A DNA stretch of 64,000 nt from Funiculus sociatus GB2-C1 (GTDB lineage Bacteria > Cyanobacteriota > Cyanobacteriia > Cyanobacteriales > FACHB-T130). Position numbers and translations under genes: made by a program. The stretch covers positions 1-64,000 of the forward strand of contig NZ_JAMPKJ010000027.1 in the NCBI RefSeq assembly GCF_039962115.1. The letters run 5' to 3'. Of the stretch, positions 1 through 7,764 are shown one piece after another. The notes under the pieces were generated by a model. It made no database searches. It was not told the DNA's origin and was given only the letters and a program-made list of their open reading frames with translations. Position 1 is the first letter of the stretch. Each line of letters opens with the position of its first letter.

Positions 1-1
1 A

Positions 2-163
2 AAGCGCCGTTTTGCTGTCAATGCCCTCAATCGAGAAGCGACCGGCAAGCGCAGTCTACGGCAGAAGTCAAAGCAGGCTGCTATGGATGATACCTATATG
101 CTAACGGTATTAGTAGCTGCACTACCCGAGCCCATTGAAAACCTAGACCCTATCTGTAAATAG
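2..163 (+). pseudogene. Transposase C-terminal tail (element runs off the window edge)
   Basis: An open frame enters at base 2 and ends at a TAG at 161-163, giving 53 residues that include NREATGKRSLRQKSKQAAM and a C-terminus ending LDPICK. The basic, Lys/Arg-rich composition and the position against a truncated kinase suggest the C-terminus of an insertion-sequence transposase. The IS family is not certain to me. The right end of the element should lie a few bases beyond the stop, near 175-186, where the neighbouring kinase frame loses its homology. Only this tail is in the window, so intactness cannot be judged. Confidence 0.6.
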
Positions 164-177
164 CGTTTGAGGTGCGC

Positions 178-312
178 TTACCCTGCATCGAGACGGCTTA
201 CCTTCGCCTCATAAATCAGCCACCAAGAGATTAACCCAAACCCAACGATGGCGCTCCCTGCGAGAACAGCAGACAATAGAGCAATTCGGATACGGAAGGA
301 ACGCAACTTCAC
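178..312 (-). pseudogene. Truncated sensor histidine kinase (N-terminus only)
   Basis: A GTG at 312-310 overlaps the stop codon of the response regulator (GTGA overlap), the usual coupling of a regulator-kinase operon. The frame reads KLRSFRIRIALLSAVLAG, continues through one hydrophobic membrane helix (SAVLAGSAIVGFGLISWWLI) and then EAKVSRLDA, a typical start for a two-component sensor. It stops at TAA 180-178 after 44 codons. No periplasmic, HAMP, HisKA or ATPase part follows. The transposase tail at 2-163 lies immediately beyond, so an insertion sequence has severed the kinase. The remnant cannot signal, leaving the neighbouring regulator without its cognate kinase unless the rest survives across the element. 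Confidence 0.75.
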
Positions 313-1016
313 TGTTGAGACTCTGATTGCCGAAACCGATAGCCAACGCCGCGAATGCTTTCAATCCAACCCGCGCCACCGATGGAATCAATCTTTTTGC
401 GAATGCGTTGAACGCACACATCTACGACGTTGGTATTGGGATTGAAATCGTAGCCCCAGATATGTTCTAAGATTTGCGTTCGGGTGAAGACTCGTCCAGG
501 CGATCGCATTAGATATTCCAAGAGGTTAAACTCGCGGGTGGTGAGTTCAACTATATGTTGATTGCAAGTGGCTTCTCGCGTGATGCGATCGAGCTTTATG
601 GGGCCAACGCAGACTAGATTTTGGCGATACTCCGAAGGAGTCGCTCCGCGATCGCCCGCACTCCGACGCACGACGGCATGAATACGGGCAACAAGTTCTT
701 CAACGAAAAATGGTTTCGCTATATAGTCGTCAGCACCCAAATTTAGCCCCTCAAGTCGGTCATCCAATTCATTACGAGCAGTCAGCAAAATTATCGGCAC
801 ATTCTGTCCTTTCCGACGCAGGTTTTTGAGGATGGACAAACCATCTTTTCCCGGCACCATTATGTCAAGTACAAGCGCGTCATACTCGTTATCCAAAGCG
901 CGAGTATAGCCCTCGTCTCCGTTATCGCAGTAATCGACAACAAATCCTTGTTCCTTCAATCCAGCTTGGACGAAATTGGCAATTTTTGCTTCATCTTCAA
1001 CAAACAGAATATGCAC
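309..1016 (-). CDS. OmpR/PhoB-family response regulator
   Basis: 235 residues. Receiver domain at about 1-115 with the acidic pocket E7/D8, phospho-acceptor D51 (in LVLDIMVPGKDG), switch T79 and conserved K101 (AKPF). A winged-helix DNA-binding domain of the OmpR type occupies about 135-230, with LTTREFNLLEYLMRSPGRVF and the RIRKKID...IRGVGYRF signature. It resembles cyanobacterial RppA-like regulators. It is the first gene of a regulator-kinase operon, but the downstream kinase is cut by an insertion sequence after about 43 codons. The regulator itself looks complete. It may be orphaned or driven by a kinase elsewhere; its regulon cannot be inferred from the sequence. Confidence 0.93.
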   Translation of the reverse strand: MHILFVEDEAKIANFVQAGLKEQGFVVDYCDNGDEGYTRALDNEYDALVLDIMVPGKDGLSILKNLRRKGQNVPIILLTARNELDDRLEGLNLGADDYIAKPFFVEELVARIHAVVRRSAGDRGATPSEYRQNLVCVGPIKLDRITREATCNQHIVELTTREFNLLEYLMRSPGRVFTRTQILEHIWGYDFNPNTNVVDVCVQRIRKKIDSIGGAGWIESIRGVGYRFRQSESQQ

Positions 1017-1081
1017 AGTTTCTCATGCGATTGAACGGCTTGGGAGGTTTATCCAGTTTAACTAAATGATTCGTGAAGGCG

Positions 1082-1114
1082 AGATACCCGACTTCTCCAA
1101 GAAGTCGAGTATCT
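1082..1114. repeat. Hairpin repeat, family A (copy 1)
   Basis: A near-perfect inverted repeat with 15-nt arms AGATACCCGACTTCT and AGAAGTCGAGTATCT around a 3-nt loop (one mismatch). The same hairpin, perfect, lies after hisC at 53664-53696, and a related one at 5602-5638. This copy is in the 5' leader region between the response regulator and the Uma2 gene, so it is a dispersed element rather than only a terminator. Confidence 0.75.
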
Positions 1115-1190
1115 GAACCAGTGGCATCTCACAATAGCCGATATGATCGGAGGATGACCCGGCAAGAAACCCGAACCCAAAACACAAGCA

Positions 1191-1880
1191 ATGGTCAGAA
1201 CACCTCCTCATCAAAAACCTTTGCCAATTCCACCGCTCGAAAGTGGCGATCGCCTAAATCGCTATGAATTTGAGCGACGCTACAATGCCATGCCCCATCT
1301 CAGGAAAGCTGAACTGATTGAAGGAGTTGTTTACGTGTCTGCTGCCAGGGGTTTTAGAAGTCATGCTCAACCTCACGGAAATTTGATTGGTTGGCTGGGC
1401 AATTACAAAGTTGCGACACCTGGTATTGAGTTGGGGATTGAACCCACCGTTCGTTTAGATTTGGACAATGAACCTCAACCCGATGCGGTGCTGATGATTG
1501 AGGAACAAGCTGGAGGTCAGGCGCGGCTGAGTGAGGATGATTATATAGAGGGTGCGCCAGAGTTAGTGGCAGAGATTGCAGCGAGTAGTGCAGCGATCGA
1601 TCTAGGTAATAAAAAACGAGCCTATCGTCGCAATGGCATTAGAGAGTATATCGTTTGGCAAGTGTTTGAGCAGAAACTCGACTGGTTTTATTTGCAAAAA
1701 GGGGAGTATGTTCCACTGCCAGCTGATGAGCATGGGGTGGTTCGGAGTCAAGTGTTTCCAGGTTTGTGGTTGGCAGTGAATGACTTATTAGCAGGGAATA
1801 TGGGACGAGTGCTAGCTGTGTTGCAGGAAGGTTTAGCTGCACCAGAACATACGGCATTTGTGCAGCAGCGATCAAAGTAG
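1191..1880 (+). CDS. Uma2-family (DUF820) PD-(D/E)XK nuclease-like protein
   Basis: 229 residues with the layout of the Uma2 family that is greatly expanded in cyanobacteria: LIEGVVYV near residue 45, PQPDAVL with D98, PELVAEI with E128, then GNKKRAYRRNGIREYIVW with K141/K142. D98, E128 and the lysine fit a PD-(D/E)XK nuclease core. The C-terminal tail of about 40 residues (after FPGLWLAVNDLLAG) is helical. The cellular role of the family is not established; many copies are dispersed singly and may be tied to mobile elements. Two more members occur in this window (9902-10606 and the broken copy 40404-42190). The family call is solid and the activity is inferred. Confidence 0.88.
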   Translation: MVRTPPHQKPLPIPPLESGDRLNRYEFERRYNAMPHLRKAELIEGVVYVSAARGFRSHAQPHGNLIGWLGNYKVATPGIELGIEPTVRLDLDNEPQPDAVLMIEEQAGGQARLSEDDYIEGAPELVAEIAASSAAIDLGNKKRAYRRNGIREYIVWQVFEQKLDWFYLQKGEYVPLPADEHGVVRSQVFPGLWLAVNDLLAGNMGRVLAVLQEGLAAPEHTAFVQQRSK

Positions 1881-1932
1881 TAAGTGTTAAACGTTGTTAA
1901 ACTATCCCAAATAGCTGTATGAGCAAACGCTT

Positions 1933-3399
1933 ATGTTGTGGCAACCGATAGAAGACTTACCGTCAGACTGGAAAAATTTGGCAAGTTCTGAGTTGCCGCC
2001 TCTAGTCACTGTTTGGAACGAGCAGGCAGATCGTCTGCGTAAATCTGGTGAGTTCCAAACTTTTAACGAGAAGCTACGTAGGGAAATAGCTATTGAAACT
2101 GGGATAATTGAGCGTTTATACACTATAGATCGCGGCATTACTCGTTTATTAATTGAACAAGGAATTAATGAGGCTTTAATTCCTCATGGAGCCACAGATC
2201 GTCCGGTCAAGCAGGTGGTTTCTCTTATTAAGGATCAAGAAGCTGCAATTGAAGGATTATTCGATTTTGTAGGCGGACAAAGAACACTATCAACCTCTTA
2301 TATAAAGCAGTTACATCAACTCCTAACTCAGAGCCAAGACAGTACGGAAGCTCTAGACCCACTTACAGAAAAAATATTTCGTGTCTCTTTGATAAAGGGC
2401 GACTGGAAACGTCAACCTAACAATCCTCTGCGACAAGACGGCACTGTTCATGAGTACTGTCCTCCTGAGCAGGTTGCATCCGAGATGGACACATTGATTG
2501 CACTACATCATCAACATCGTGACCAAAAAGTTCCTCCTGAGATCGAATCAGCGTGGTTGCATCATCGATTTACACAAATTCACCCATTTCAAGACGGAAA
2601 TGGTCGTGTTGCTCGTTGTCTAGCTAGTTTGGTCTTTATTCAAGCTAGTTGGTTTCCTTTGGTTCTTACCCGTGATGATCGAGCAGTGTATATCGCAGCC
2701 TTGGAAGAGGCAGATCAAGGAAACCTATCCAACTTAATTAGTCTCTTTGCCAAGAGCCAAAAGCAAGCTTTTCTCAGAAGCCTTGGCTTATCGGAGCAAG
2801 TTCTATCAGAAGGACGACGAACTCAATTTATTATTTCCTCCATTGCTGACAAATTGAAACAAAATCAGTCAGCGTCTATTCAGGAGCGGTGTAATAAGGC
2901 TGAAAGCTTTGCCTCAAGTTTATTTGATATAGCTTCTGATCGCTTACAAGACGTTGCTGAGGAAATTAAGCTATCTGTCCAGAATTTTATAACGGATCCA
3001 CAAGTTTTTGCGGTTTCTGCTCGTGTTGGCGACCCTCGCTCATATTACCATCGCTACCAAGTTGTGGAAACAGCTAAGCAGTTGGGGTACTTTGCCAATC
3101 TTCGCAACTACCACACCTGGATTCAATTAGTCATTAATGTAGAAACATCAACAACACTTCTTCTTTCATTCCATGTTCTTGGACATGAATACCGAGGGTT
3201 ACTCGTATGCTCTGCATGTGCCTACCATAGAGAGGATGCTGAGGAGGGTGAACGAAATATTAGTGATATTCAGTCTTTAACAGATTCTCCATTCCAGTTT
3301 TCCTATGCAGATGAAGAACAGAATTTGATAGAACGTTTCAAGCAGTGGCTAGAAAATGTAATTTTGTCAGGCTTAGAGTATTGGAACAACAGTATTTAA
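1933..3399 (+). CDS. Fic domain protein (probable AMP-transferase)
   Basis: 488 residues. The Fic core carries the catalytic signature HPFQDGNGR (H217 onward), matching HPFx(D/E)GNGR, where the histidine deprotonates the target hydroxyl and the loop binds the nucleotide phosphates. An N-terminal helix around residues 56-61 reads TGIIER, which resembles the inhibitory (S/T)xxxE(G/N) motif but ends in Arg instead of Gly/Asn. The 200 or so residues after the Fic core match nothing I recognise and may select the target or partner. No antitoxin gene is adjacent; the next gene is on the opposite strand. The usual Fic reaction is AMPylation of a hydroxyl side chain, but other phosphate-containing donors are known, so the exact chemistry is open. 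Confidence 0.88.
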   Translation: MLWQPIEDLPSDWKNLASSELPPLVTVWNEQADRLRKSGEFQTFNEKLRREIAIETGIIERLYTIDRGITRLLIEQGINEALIPHGATDRPVKQVVSLIKDQEAAIEGLFDFVGGQRTLSTSYIKQLHQLLTQSQDSTEALDPLTEKIFRVSLIKGDWKRQPNNPLRQDGTVHEYCPPEQVASEMDTLIALHHQHRDQKVPPEIESAWLHHRFTQIHPFQDGNGRVARCLASLVFIQASWFPLVLTRDDRAVYIAALEEADQGNLSNLISLFAKSQKQAFLRSLGLSEQVLSEGRRTQFIISSIADKLKQNQSASIQERCNKAESFASSLFDIASDRLQDVAEEIKLSVQNFITDPQVFAVSARVGDPRSYYHRYQVVETAKQLGYFANLRNYHTWIQLVINVETSTTLLLSFHVLGHEYRGLLVCSACAYHREDAEEGERNISDIQSLTDSPFQFSYADEEQNLIERFKQWLENVILSGLEYWNNSI

Positions 3400-3590
3400 G
3401 CAAGGTAACACAGTAATTGCATGAGAAGTGACGCGGCATAATCCCATTGTTCTGCCTTGCACTCATGGCAGAACTCGTGTTTTGGACTTGACCTCAAACA
3501 TCAAATTGGGACTAACAGAGCATAGTCTTGTGTTGTTCGGCGCGATCGCTCTACTTTTGCTTCTTCAATCAATCTAACTGACACAGAACT

Positions 3591-4451
3591 TCATGAATGA
3601 TGAATTTTCAAGTTCTGGGAGTCGCTGGACTGGTCGGCGAAGGCTTTGAATTCAATCGCATCGTGACTGCAAAAGAGGCGCACGTCGTTACTGCGATCGC
3701 GCGATAATGCACGCAGCCGATCTTGATTGTGGAGCCTCGCCTCGCGATCCACCTCCATCATCCATTGGTAAAACCGCATTCCCGGCGTGCAACGTGGCTC
3801 GGAGGAGTCCATCTCATGTCGGTAAAAGTAGGCATCGCCTGCATTCAGGAGCCAACCCTCTGCTGTCTGGATGGCAATGCCAGCATGACCCCGAGTGTGA
3901 CCAACAAGCGGAACTAGGAGAATCTCTGGCGGTAGTCCCTCAAGATCGCGCACAGCCTGGAAGCCGAACCAAGGTTCGCCCCCCGGCGAATAGAACTTCC
4001 AGCGTTTTACCTCGTCCCACTGGTCTGGACGATAGCGCTGGGTGGTAATGAAGCCGTGCCGATCCTGCGCTGCGTCAATTTCAGTCTGCATTACGTGTAC
4101 CGTTGCTTCAGGGAAATCCTCCAGCCCACCAGCATGATCGAAATCGAGGTGAGTAAGCACGATATGGCGCACGTCGCGTGCGGAAAATCCTAGTTGCTCG
4201 ACCTGAGCGATCGCTGTGTACTTGCGATCAAACTGGATACCATTGAAATGAATAAAAAACGGGCTGAGTCGCGCGTAAGGCGAGTTGACATCGCGCAGAC
4301 CAAAGCCAGTATCGATTAGAACAAGTCCCTGGTTTGTCTCCACAAGCAAGCAGTGGCAGACAAGGCGAGCTGTCAGACCGCGACTGAAGCCATCAAAGAG
4401 CGCCCCACCGACCGGACACATACAGCCACAATTGAGATGATGAATGTGCAT
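3591..4451 (-). CDS. Metallo-beta-lactamase-fold hydrolase, AHL-lactonase-like
   Basis: 286 residues. The metal-binding motif is THLDFDHAGG (H101, D103, D105, H106), followed by GHTRGHAGI and NAGDAYFY for the remaining ligands, and a strand with LVLIDTGFG near residue 45. The length and the HLDFDH variant fit the N-acyl homoserine lactonase-like branch of the MBL superfamily, but substrate cannot be read from sequence. A Cys-rich N-terminus (HHLNCGCMCPVGG) is typical of this subgroup. The ATG at 4451 leaves a 150-bp gap to the SDR gene 4595-5404 on the same strand, so the two could be cotranscribed. Confidence 0.85.
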   Translation of the reverse strand: MHIHHLNCGCMCPVGGALFDGFSRGLTARLVCHCLLVETNQGLVLIDTGFGLRDVNSPYARLSPFFIHFNGIQFDRKYTAIAQVEQLGFSARDVRHIVLTHLDFDHAGGLEDFPEATVHVMQTEIDAAQDRHGFITTQRYRPDQWDEVKRWKFYSPGGEPWFGFQAVRDLEGLPPEILLVPLVGHTRGHAGIAIQTAEGWLLNAGDAYFYRHEMDSSEPRCTPGMRFYQWMMEVDREARLHNQDRLRALSRDRSNDVRLFCSHDAIEFKAFADQSSDSQNLKIHHS

Positions 4452-4594
4452 AAATGTTCTGCTTTAAACTACTTCTTGCCTACGGGTATTGATGTCTGCA
4501 CCTCATTCGACGCTTGCATTTGCTTCGGTCGGTATGAGAATGCCTGCCAAAACGCCTTTACATACAACAGATGAGCAGGAAGGCACTGCGTGCG

Positions 4595-5404
4595 TTACTT
4601 GTTAGCCGAGTCAGATTCAGTCATCTGACGATGCAGTTCAGCCTTGAGCGTATCAGGCAAAACCTTGCTTACATTGCCCTGAATCTTCGTCAGGAGCGAA
4701 CCGGCGATGATGTGATCCTTGCCTGCCATTAGGGCATCGAAACCCTGTTTGGCGACTTCAGCCGGGTCATCGTTCTGTTTTGTACCCACCGTGGTGTCGT
4801 CCATTCCCGCACGATGGAAGAAGTTGGTATCGGTTGGCCCAGGCATGAGTGAGGTAACAGTGACGCCTGTATCCTTTAACTCGTTGCGTAGCGCTTCCGA
4901 GAAGGAGTGTACAAATGCTTTGGAAGCCGCGTAGACTGCTTCAAAGGGCCCTGGCATGATGGCAGCAATTGACGAACTGAAGAGGATTCGACCCTTGCCG
5001 CGCTCGACCATATCTTTCACTACCCGTTTGGCAAGATGCACAGATGAAACGACGTTCAGGTTGATGAGATTCAGCTCGTCCTTCAGGTCAGTCTCGCGGG
5101 CGAAATCACCGCCGACACCAACCCCTGCATTTATCGCGATCGCATCTACCGATCTGCCAGTCGCCTTAATCTGATTGTAGAGTGTCTCAACACCGTCATA
5201 AGTAGCAAGATCAGCTTGCACCGTCTCGACCTTGGCACCCATTCCCTCAAAGGTTTGAGCAGCTTCATCAATACTCGATCCGGTGGCTGTGACGAGGAGA
5301 TCAAAGCCGTTTTGGGCGAACTGTTTGGCAAGCTCGTAACCGATGCCCTTGGAGGCACCTGTCACGACAGCCAGAGGTCGGTTCGACGAACTGTTCATAA
5401 CCAT
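4595..5404 (-). CDS. Short-chain dehydrogenase/reductase (SDR)
   Basis: 269 residues with the complete classical SDR set: NAD(P)-binding TGASKGIG (residues 15-22), NAG at 92-94, the catalytic serines S144/S145, and YAASK with Y158 and K162. The start at 5404 is preceded by AGGAG at suitable spacing (an in-frame ATG two codons later is possible). The protein catalyses NAD(P)-dependent oxidation or reduction of an unidentified carbonyl/alcohol. The long C-terminal part after SLMPGPTDTNFF is of the type seen in fatty-acyl or ketone-reducing SDRs, but this is not enough to assign a substrate. Confidence 0.9.
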   Translation of the reverse strand: MVMNSSSNRPLAVVTGASKGIGYELAKQFAQNGFDLLVTATGSSIDEAAQTFEGMGAKVETVQADLATYDGVETLYNQIKATGRSVDAIAINAGVGVGGDFARETDLKDELNLINLNVVSSVHLAKRVVKDMVERGKGRILFSSSIAAIMPGPFEAVYAASKAFVHSFSEALRNELKDTGVTVTSLMPGPTDTNFFHRAGMDDTTVGTKQNDDPAEVAKQGFDALMAGKDHIIAGSLLTKIQGNVSKVLPDTLKAELHRQMTESDSANK

Positions 5405-5601
5405 TTAAACTCCTGTGGGACTTCTCCACGCTAGGAAAGCTGTGGATTGTGCTTCTTTTTCGCTACCAGACAATCTGCGCGAATGCGATCGCAACTCTTA
5501 CTAATCCTAGGAAGACATCTGTGCGATCGCGTCTTTCCAAGGAAGTATGGCTGTTGTGTGTTTGGGGTTACTTTCCTAGAGTTCACGCGATTGCCTACGG
5601 T

Positions 5602-5638
5602 TCAGATCCCCGACATCTTAGAAATGTCGGGGATCTGA
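5602..5638. repeat. Hairpin repeat, family A-like (copy 2)
   Basis: Inverted repeat with 15-bp arms TCAGATCCCCGACAT and ATGTCGGGGATCTGA. It keeps the AGAT-CCCGAC core of the hairpins at 1082-1114 and 53664-53696 but the inner arm differs. It lies in the 350-bp divergent intergenic region between the SDR gene (minus) and the secreted repeat protein (plus), where no other feature is visible apart from HIP1 sites. Confidence 0.7.
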
Positions 5639-5753
5639 CCTTCACTAGCTCGAATTACAAAACTGTAATTTAGACGAAGGGCAAGCTGTAATTTTGGTTG
5701 AGCTTAATTGAATTTATAGACACGTTTCGAGATTCAACCAAAGGAGAAAGCTT

Positions 5754-6356
5754 GTGATAAATACCCGCCGACTGCTGGCAGCGATCGCAATTCCTGTTCT
5801 AGTTGGGACGTTTGGATTTGTAACTTTGAATCAGGCAACGGCTCAATCGCCCAACCAACAGGCGCAAAACTCATCCCAGCCGAATCAACAACAGCAGGGA
5901 CAGGGACGCAGACGAGGGCCAGATTTTGCCGCTGCGGCTCAGAAATTGGGCATTTCAGAAGCTAAGTTGAAAGAAGCACTGGGAGTGCCAGCGAATCCTA
6001 CACCGGGACAACGCCCGCCTCGTCCCGACTTTAAGGCTGCGGCGGCAAAACTCGGCATTACCGAACAACAACTGGTTGATGCGTTGGGAGTTCCGCCGCG
6101 TCGCCCACGTCCAAATTTTGCAGCCGCAGCGCAGAAACTGGGCGTATCAGAAGCCAATTTAAAGGCAGCGCTTGGGGTTCCGGCAAATCCACCGACTACG
6201 CCGCCTGCACCGGGACAGCGCCCACCCCGACCCAACTTTAAGGCTGCGGCTGCAAAACTCGGCGTTACAGAAGAGCAACTGGTAAATGCGTTAGGAATTC
6301 CGCCCCGTCCTCCTCAAGATGGCAACCAACCAGACGTACCTCCTCCTCCTCAGTAA
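5754..6356 (+). CDS. Secreted protein with four Ala/Leu helical repeats and Pro-rich linkers
   Basis: 200 residues starting at GTG 5754, chosen because AAGGAG lies just upstream and a signal peptide follows at once (LLAAIAIPVLVGTFGFVTL, then cleavage near ATAQS). A Gln-rich stretch leads into four tandem units of about 25 residues, each of the form F-AAA-KLG-(I/V)-(S/T)-E--L--ALG-(I/V)-P, joined by linkers rich in Pro and Arg. The units alternate between AAAAQKLGxSEAxLK and KAAAAKLGxTExQLV, so a two-unit block was duplicated. It is exported and probably periplasmic. I do not recognise a family with known function; each unit looks like a small helical hairpin. Confidence 0.8.
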   Translation: MINTRRLLAAIAIPVLVGTFGFVTLNQATAQSPNQQAQNSSQPNQQQQGQGRRRGPDFAAAAQKLGISEAKLKEALGVPANPTPGQRPPRPDFKAAAAKLGITEQQLVDALGVPPRRPRPNFAAAAQKLGVSEANLKAALGVPANPPTTPPAPGQRPPRPNFKAAAAKLGVTEEQLVNALGIPPRPPQDGNQPDVPPPPQ

Positions 6357-6512
6357 TAAGCTTAAGCTCAAGCCAATTTAGCAACCTGTTCATGGATGCG
6401 ACCAAGTTTTCAGGTCGTGTCCCTGACATCTTGGGTGAGATGTTTCTCATGTTGATATCTTGCGCCAGTCACAATAAGCCCCAGCGATTAGAAATCGCGG
6501 CTAAACAAACCA

Positions 6513-6593
6513 AGTCCGCCTGCGCGGACTGTAGAGACGCGAAATTTCACGTCTCTACATTTAAAGGGTTTTGAAACCCGCGAAGGCGGGTTT
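6513..6593. repeat. Three adjacent hairpins in the 300-bp gap 6357-6657
   Basis: Three inverted repeats stand side by side: AGTCCGC/GCGGACT (6513-6530), GTAGAGACG/CGTCTCTAC (6531-6558) and AAACCCGC/GCGGGTTT (6574-6593). These are mosaic intergenic repeats common in cyanobacteria. The last has a T run on its plus-strand side and could end transcription of the secreted repeat protein gene. Nothing coding is seen in this gap. Confidence 0.65.
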
Positions 6594-6657
6594 TGTGTGT
6601 GTAGACGCGGTTTCAACCGCCCAGTAAATTGCGATAATTCTATTGGGAGCAGATGCA

Positions 6658-7440
6658 ATGAAAAAAGACCGTGCAAAAATAATTCCCGTAGCCTCCATGC
6701 TGAAGCGACGAGAGGTGCTTGGCTTCCTAGTGGGAACAGCCGCCGTATCGCTTATTGGATGCTGGCGCGGACAGTCTACCTCAGCAAAGCCGATAGGTAC
6801 ATCAACTCAGACACCAAATCGGAAAGCGATCGCGCAAACTCCGACCTGCGTGGCCAAACCCCAACAAACGGAAGGGCCATATTTTGTCGATGAGAAGCTT
6901 AACCGTTCTGATATCCGCTCAGATCCATCGAACGGTGCGGTAAAGCAGGGAGTACCGTTGCGTTTGGTGTTTCGTGTCTCTGGGATTGATGGTAGCGCCT
7001 GTACACCTTTGAGGGGTGCGACTGTAGACGTTTGGCATTGCGACGCGCTGGGCGTATATTCGGATGTTCGAGACTTCAACGGGGATACGCAAGGGCAAAA
7101 GTTCCTGCGCGGCAATCAGGTGACAGATGCAAATGGGACTGCGGAGTTTGTGACGATTTACCCTGGTTGGTATCCAGGCAGAACGGCTCACATCCACTTC
7201 AAGATTCGCACCGATTCTGCGTCCGGGCGGGGTTCTGAGTTTACCTCGCAGCTTTACTTTGACGATGCTCTCACGGATCGAGTCCACGCACAGCCTCCCT
7301 ATGCCGCTAAGGGACAGCGCACCCAGAGGAACGATGGAGATAGCATCTTTCAAGATGGTGGCGATCAACTGATGCTCCAGCTTACCCAAGATGCACAAGG
7401 CTACGTGGGAACCTTCGATATTGGGCTTCAGAGGACTTGA
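6658..7440 (+). CDS. Exported intradiol dioxygenase-like lipoprotein
   Basis: 260 residues from ATG 6658, preferred over the in-frame TTG at 6643 because GGGAG sits 8 bases before it. The N-terminus carries KRREVLGFLVGTAAVSLIGC: a twin-arginine-like start, hydrophobic core and a lipobox-type cysteine, so the product is probably exported and may be lipid-anchored. The mature part is the protocatechuate/catechol 1,2-dioxygenase beta-sandwich, with TEGPYFVDE, GVYSDV (a Tyr ligand) and WYPGRTAHIHF (Tyr and two His), matching the 2-Tyr 2-His Fe(III) site. The family cleaves catecholic rings between the hydroxyls. The substrate is unknown; the secreted location is unlike classical cytosolic catabolic enzymes. 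Confidence 0.85.
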   Translation: MKKDRAKIIPVASMLKRREVLGFLVGTAAVSLIGCWRGQSTSAKPIGTSTQTPNRKAIAQTPTCVAKPQQTEGPYFVDEKLNRSDIRSDPSNGAVKQGVPLRLVFRVSGIDGSACTPLRGATVDVWHCDALGVYSDVRDFNGDTQGQKFLRGNQVTDANGTAEFVTIYPGWYPGRTAHIHFKIRTDSASGRGSEFTSQLYFDDALTDRVHAQPPYAAKGQRTQRNDGDSIFQDGGDQLMLQLTQDAQGYVGTFDIGLQRT

Positions 7441-7524
7441 GCGAGCGGATTTTACTTATAAGCGATCGCATTCTTCATAATCCCTGAGTTGATAGAACGC
7501 GATCGCCCAAAACGCCCAACTCAC

Positions 7525-7701
7525 TCACGACGAAACACAATGGAGTGGCTGTGGGATGGGATTGATGTCCTCTAGCCGTTGCACAATTGTATCAATTGGC
7601 TCTCCATCAGATGGAAATAAGGCTTGCTGTAGCCCTAACGCTTCCACTCCTTGAAAGAGTTCGGTTTTTAAAACAAATCTCGTTGCGTCATCTCCTACCA
7701 T
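7525..7701 (-). pseudogene. Remnant of a plastid-lipid-associated protein (PAP/fibrillin) gene
   Basis: A 58-codon frame from ATG 7701 to TGA 7525 reads ...GLQQALFPSDGEPID and then IVQRLEDINPIPQPLHC. The pattern hydrophobic-xx-LE-x-x-NP-x-P-x-P is the N-terminal signature of cyanobacterial and plastid PAP/fibrillin proteins, which normally continue for about 150 more residues as a lipocalin-like barrel. Here the frame stops soon after PQPLH, so only the start of the gene survives. Recognition is by eye and based on a short stretch. Confidence 0.5.
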
Positions 7702-7764
7702 GTTTTAATGTTCCACTTTCATACTTTGGGGAAAGCATACATATATTTAGAGAATAGTTACCCT

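Noticed and set aside
5939-6235. 98-residue minus-strand Gly/Arg-rich frame
   Set aside because: Antisense of the repeat-rich secreted protein gene; repeats on one strand create an open frame on the other.
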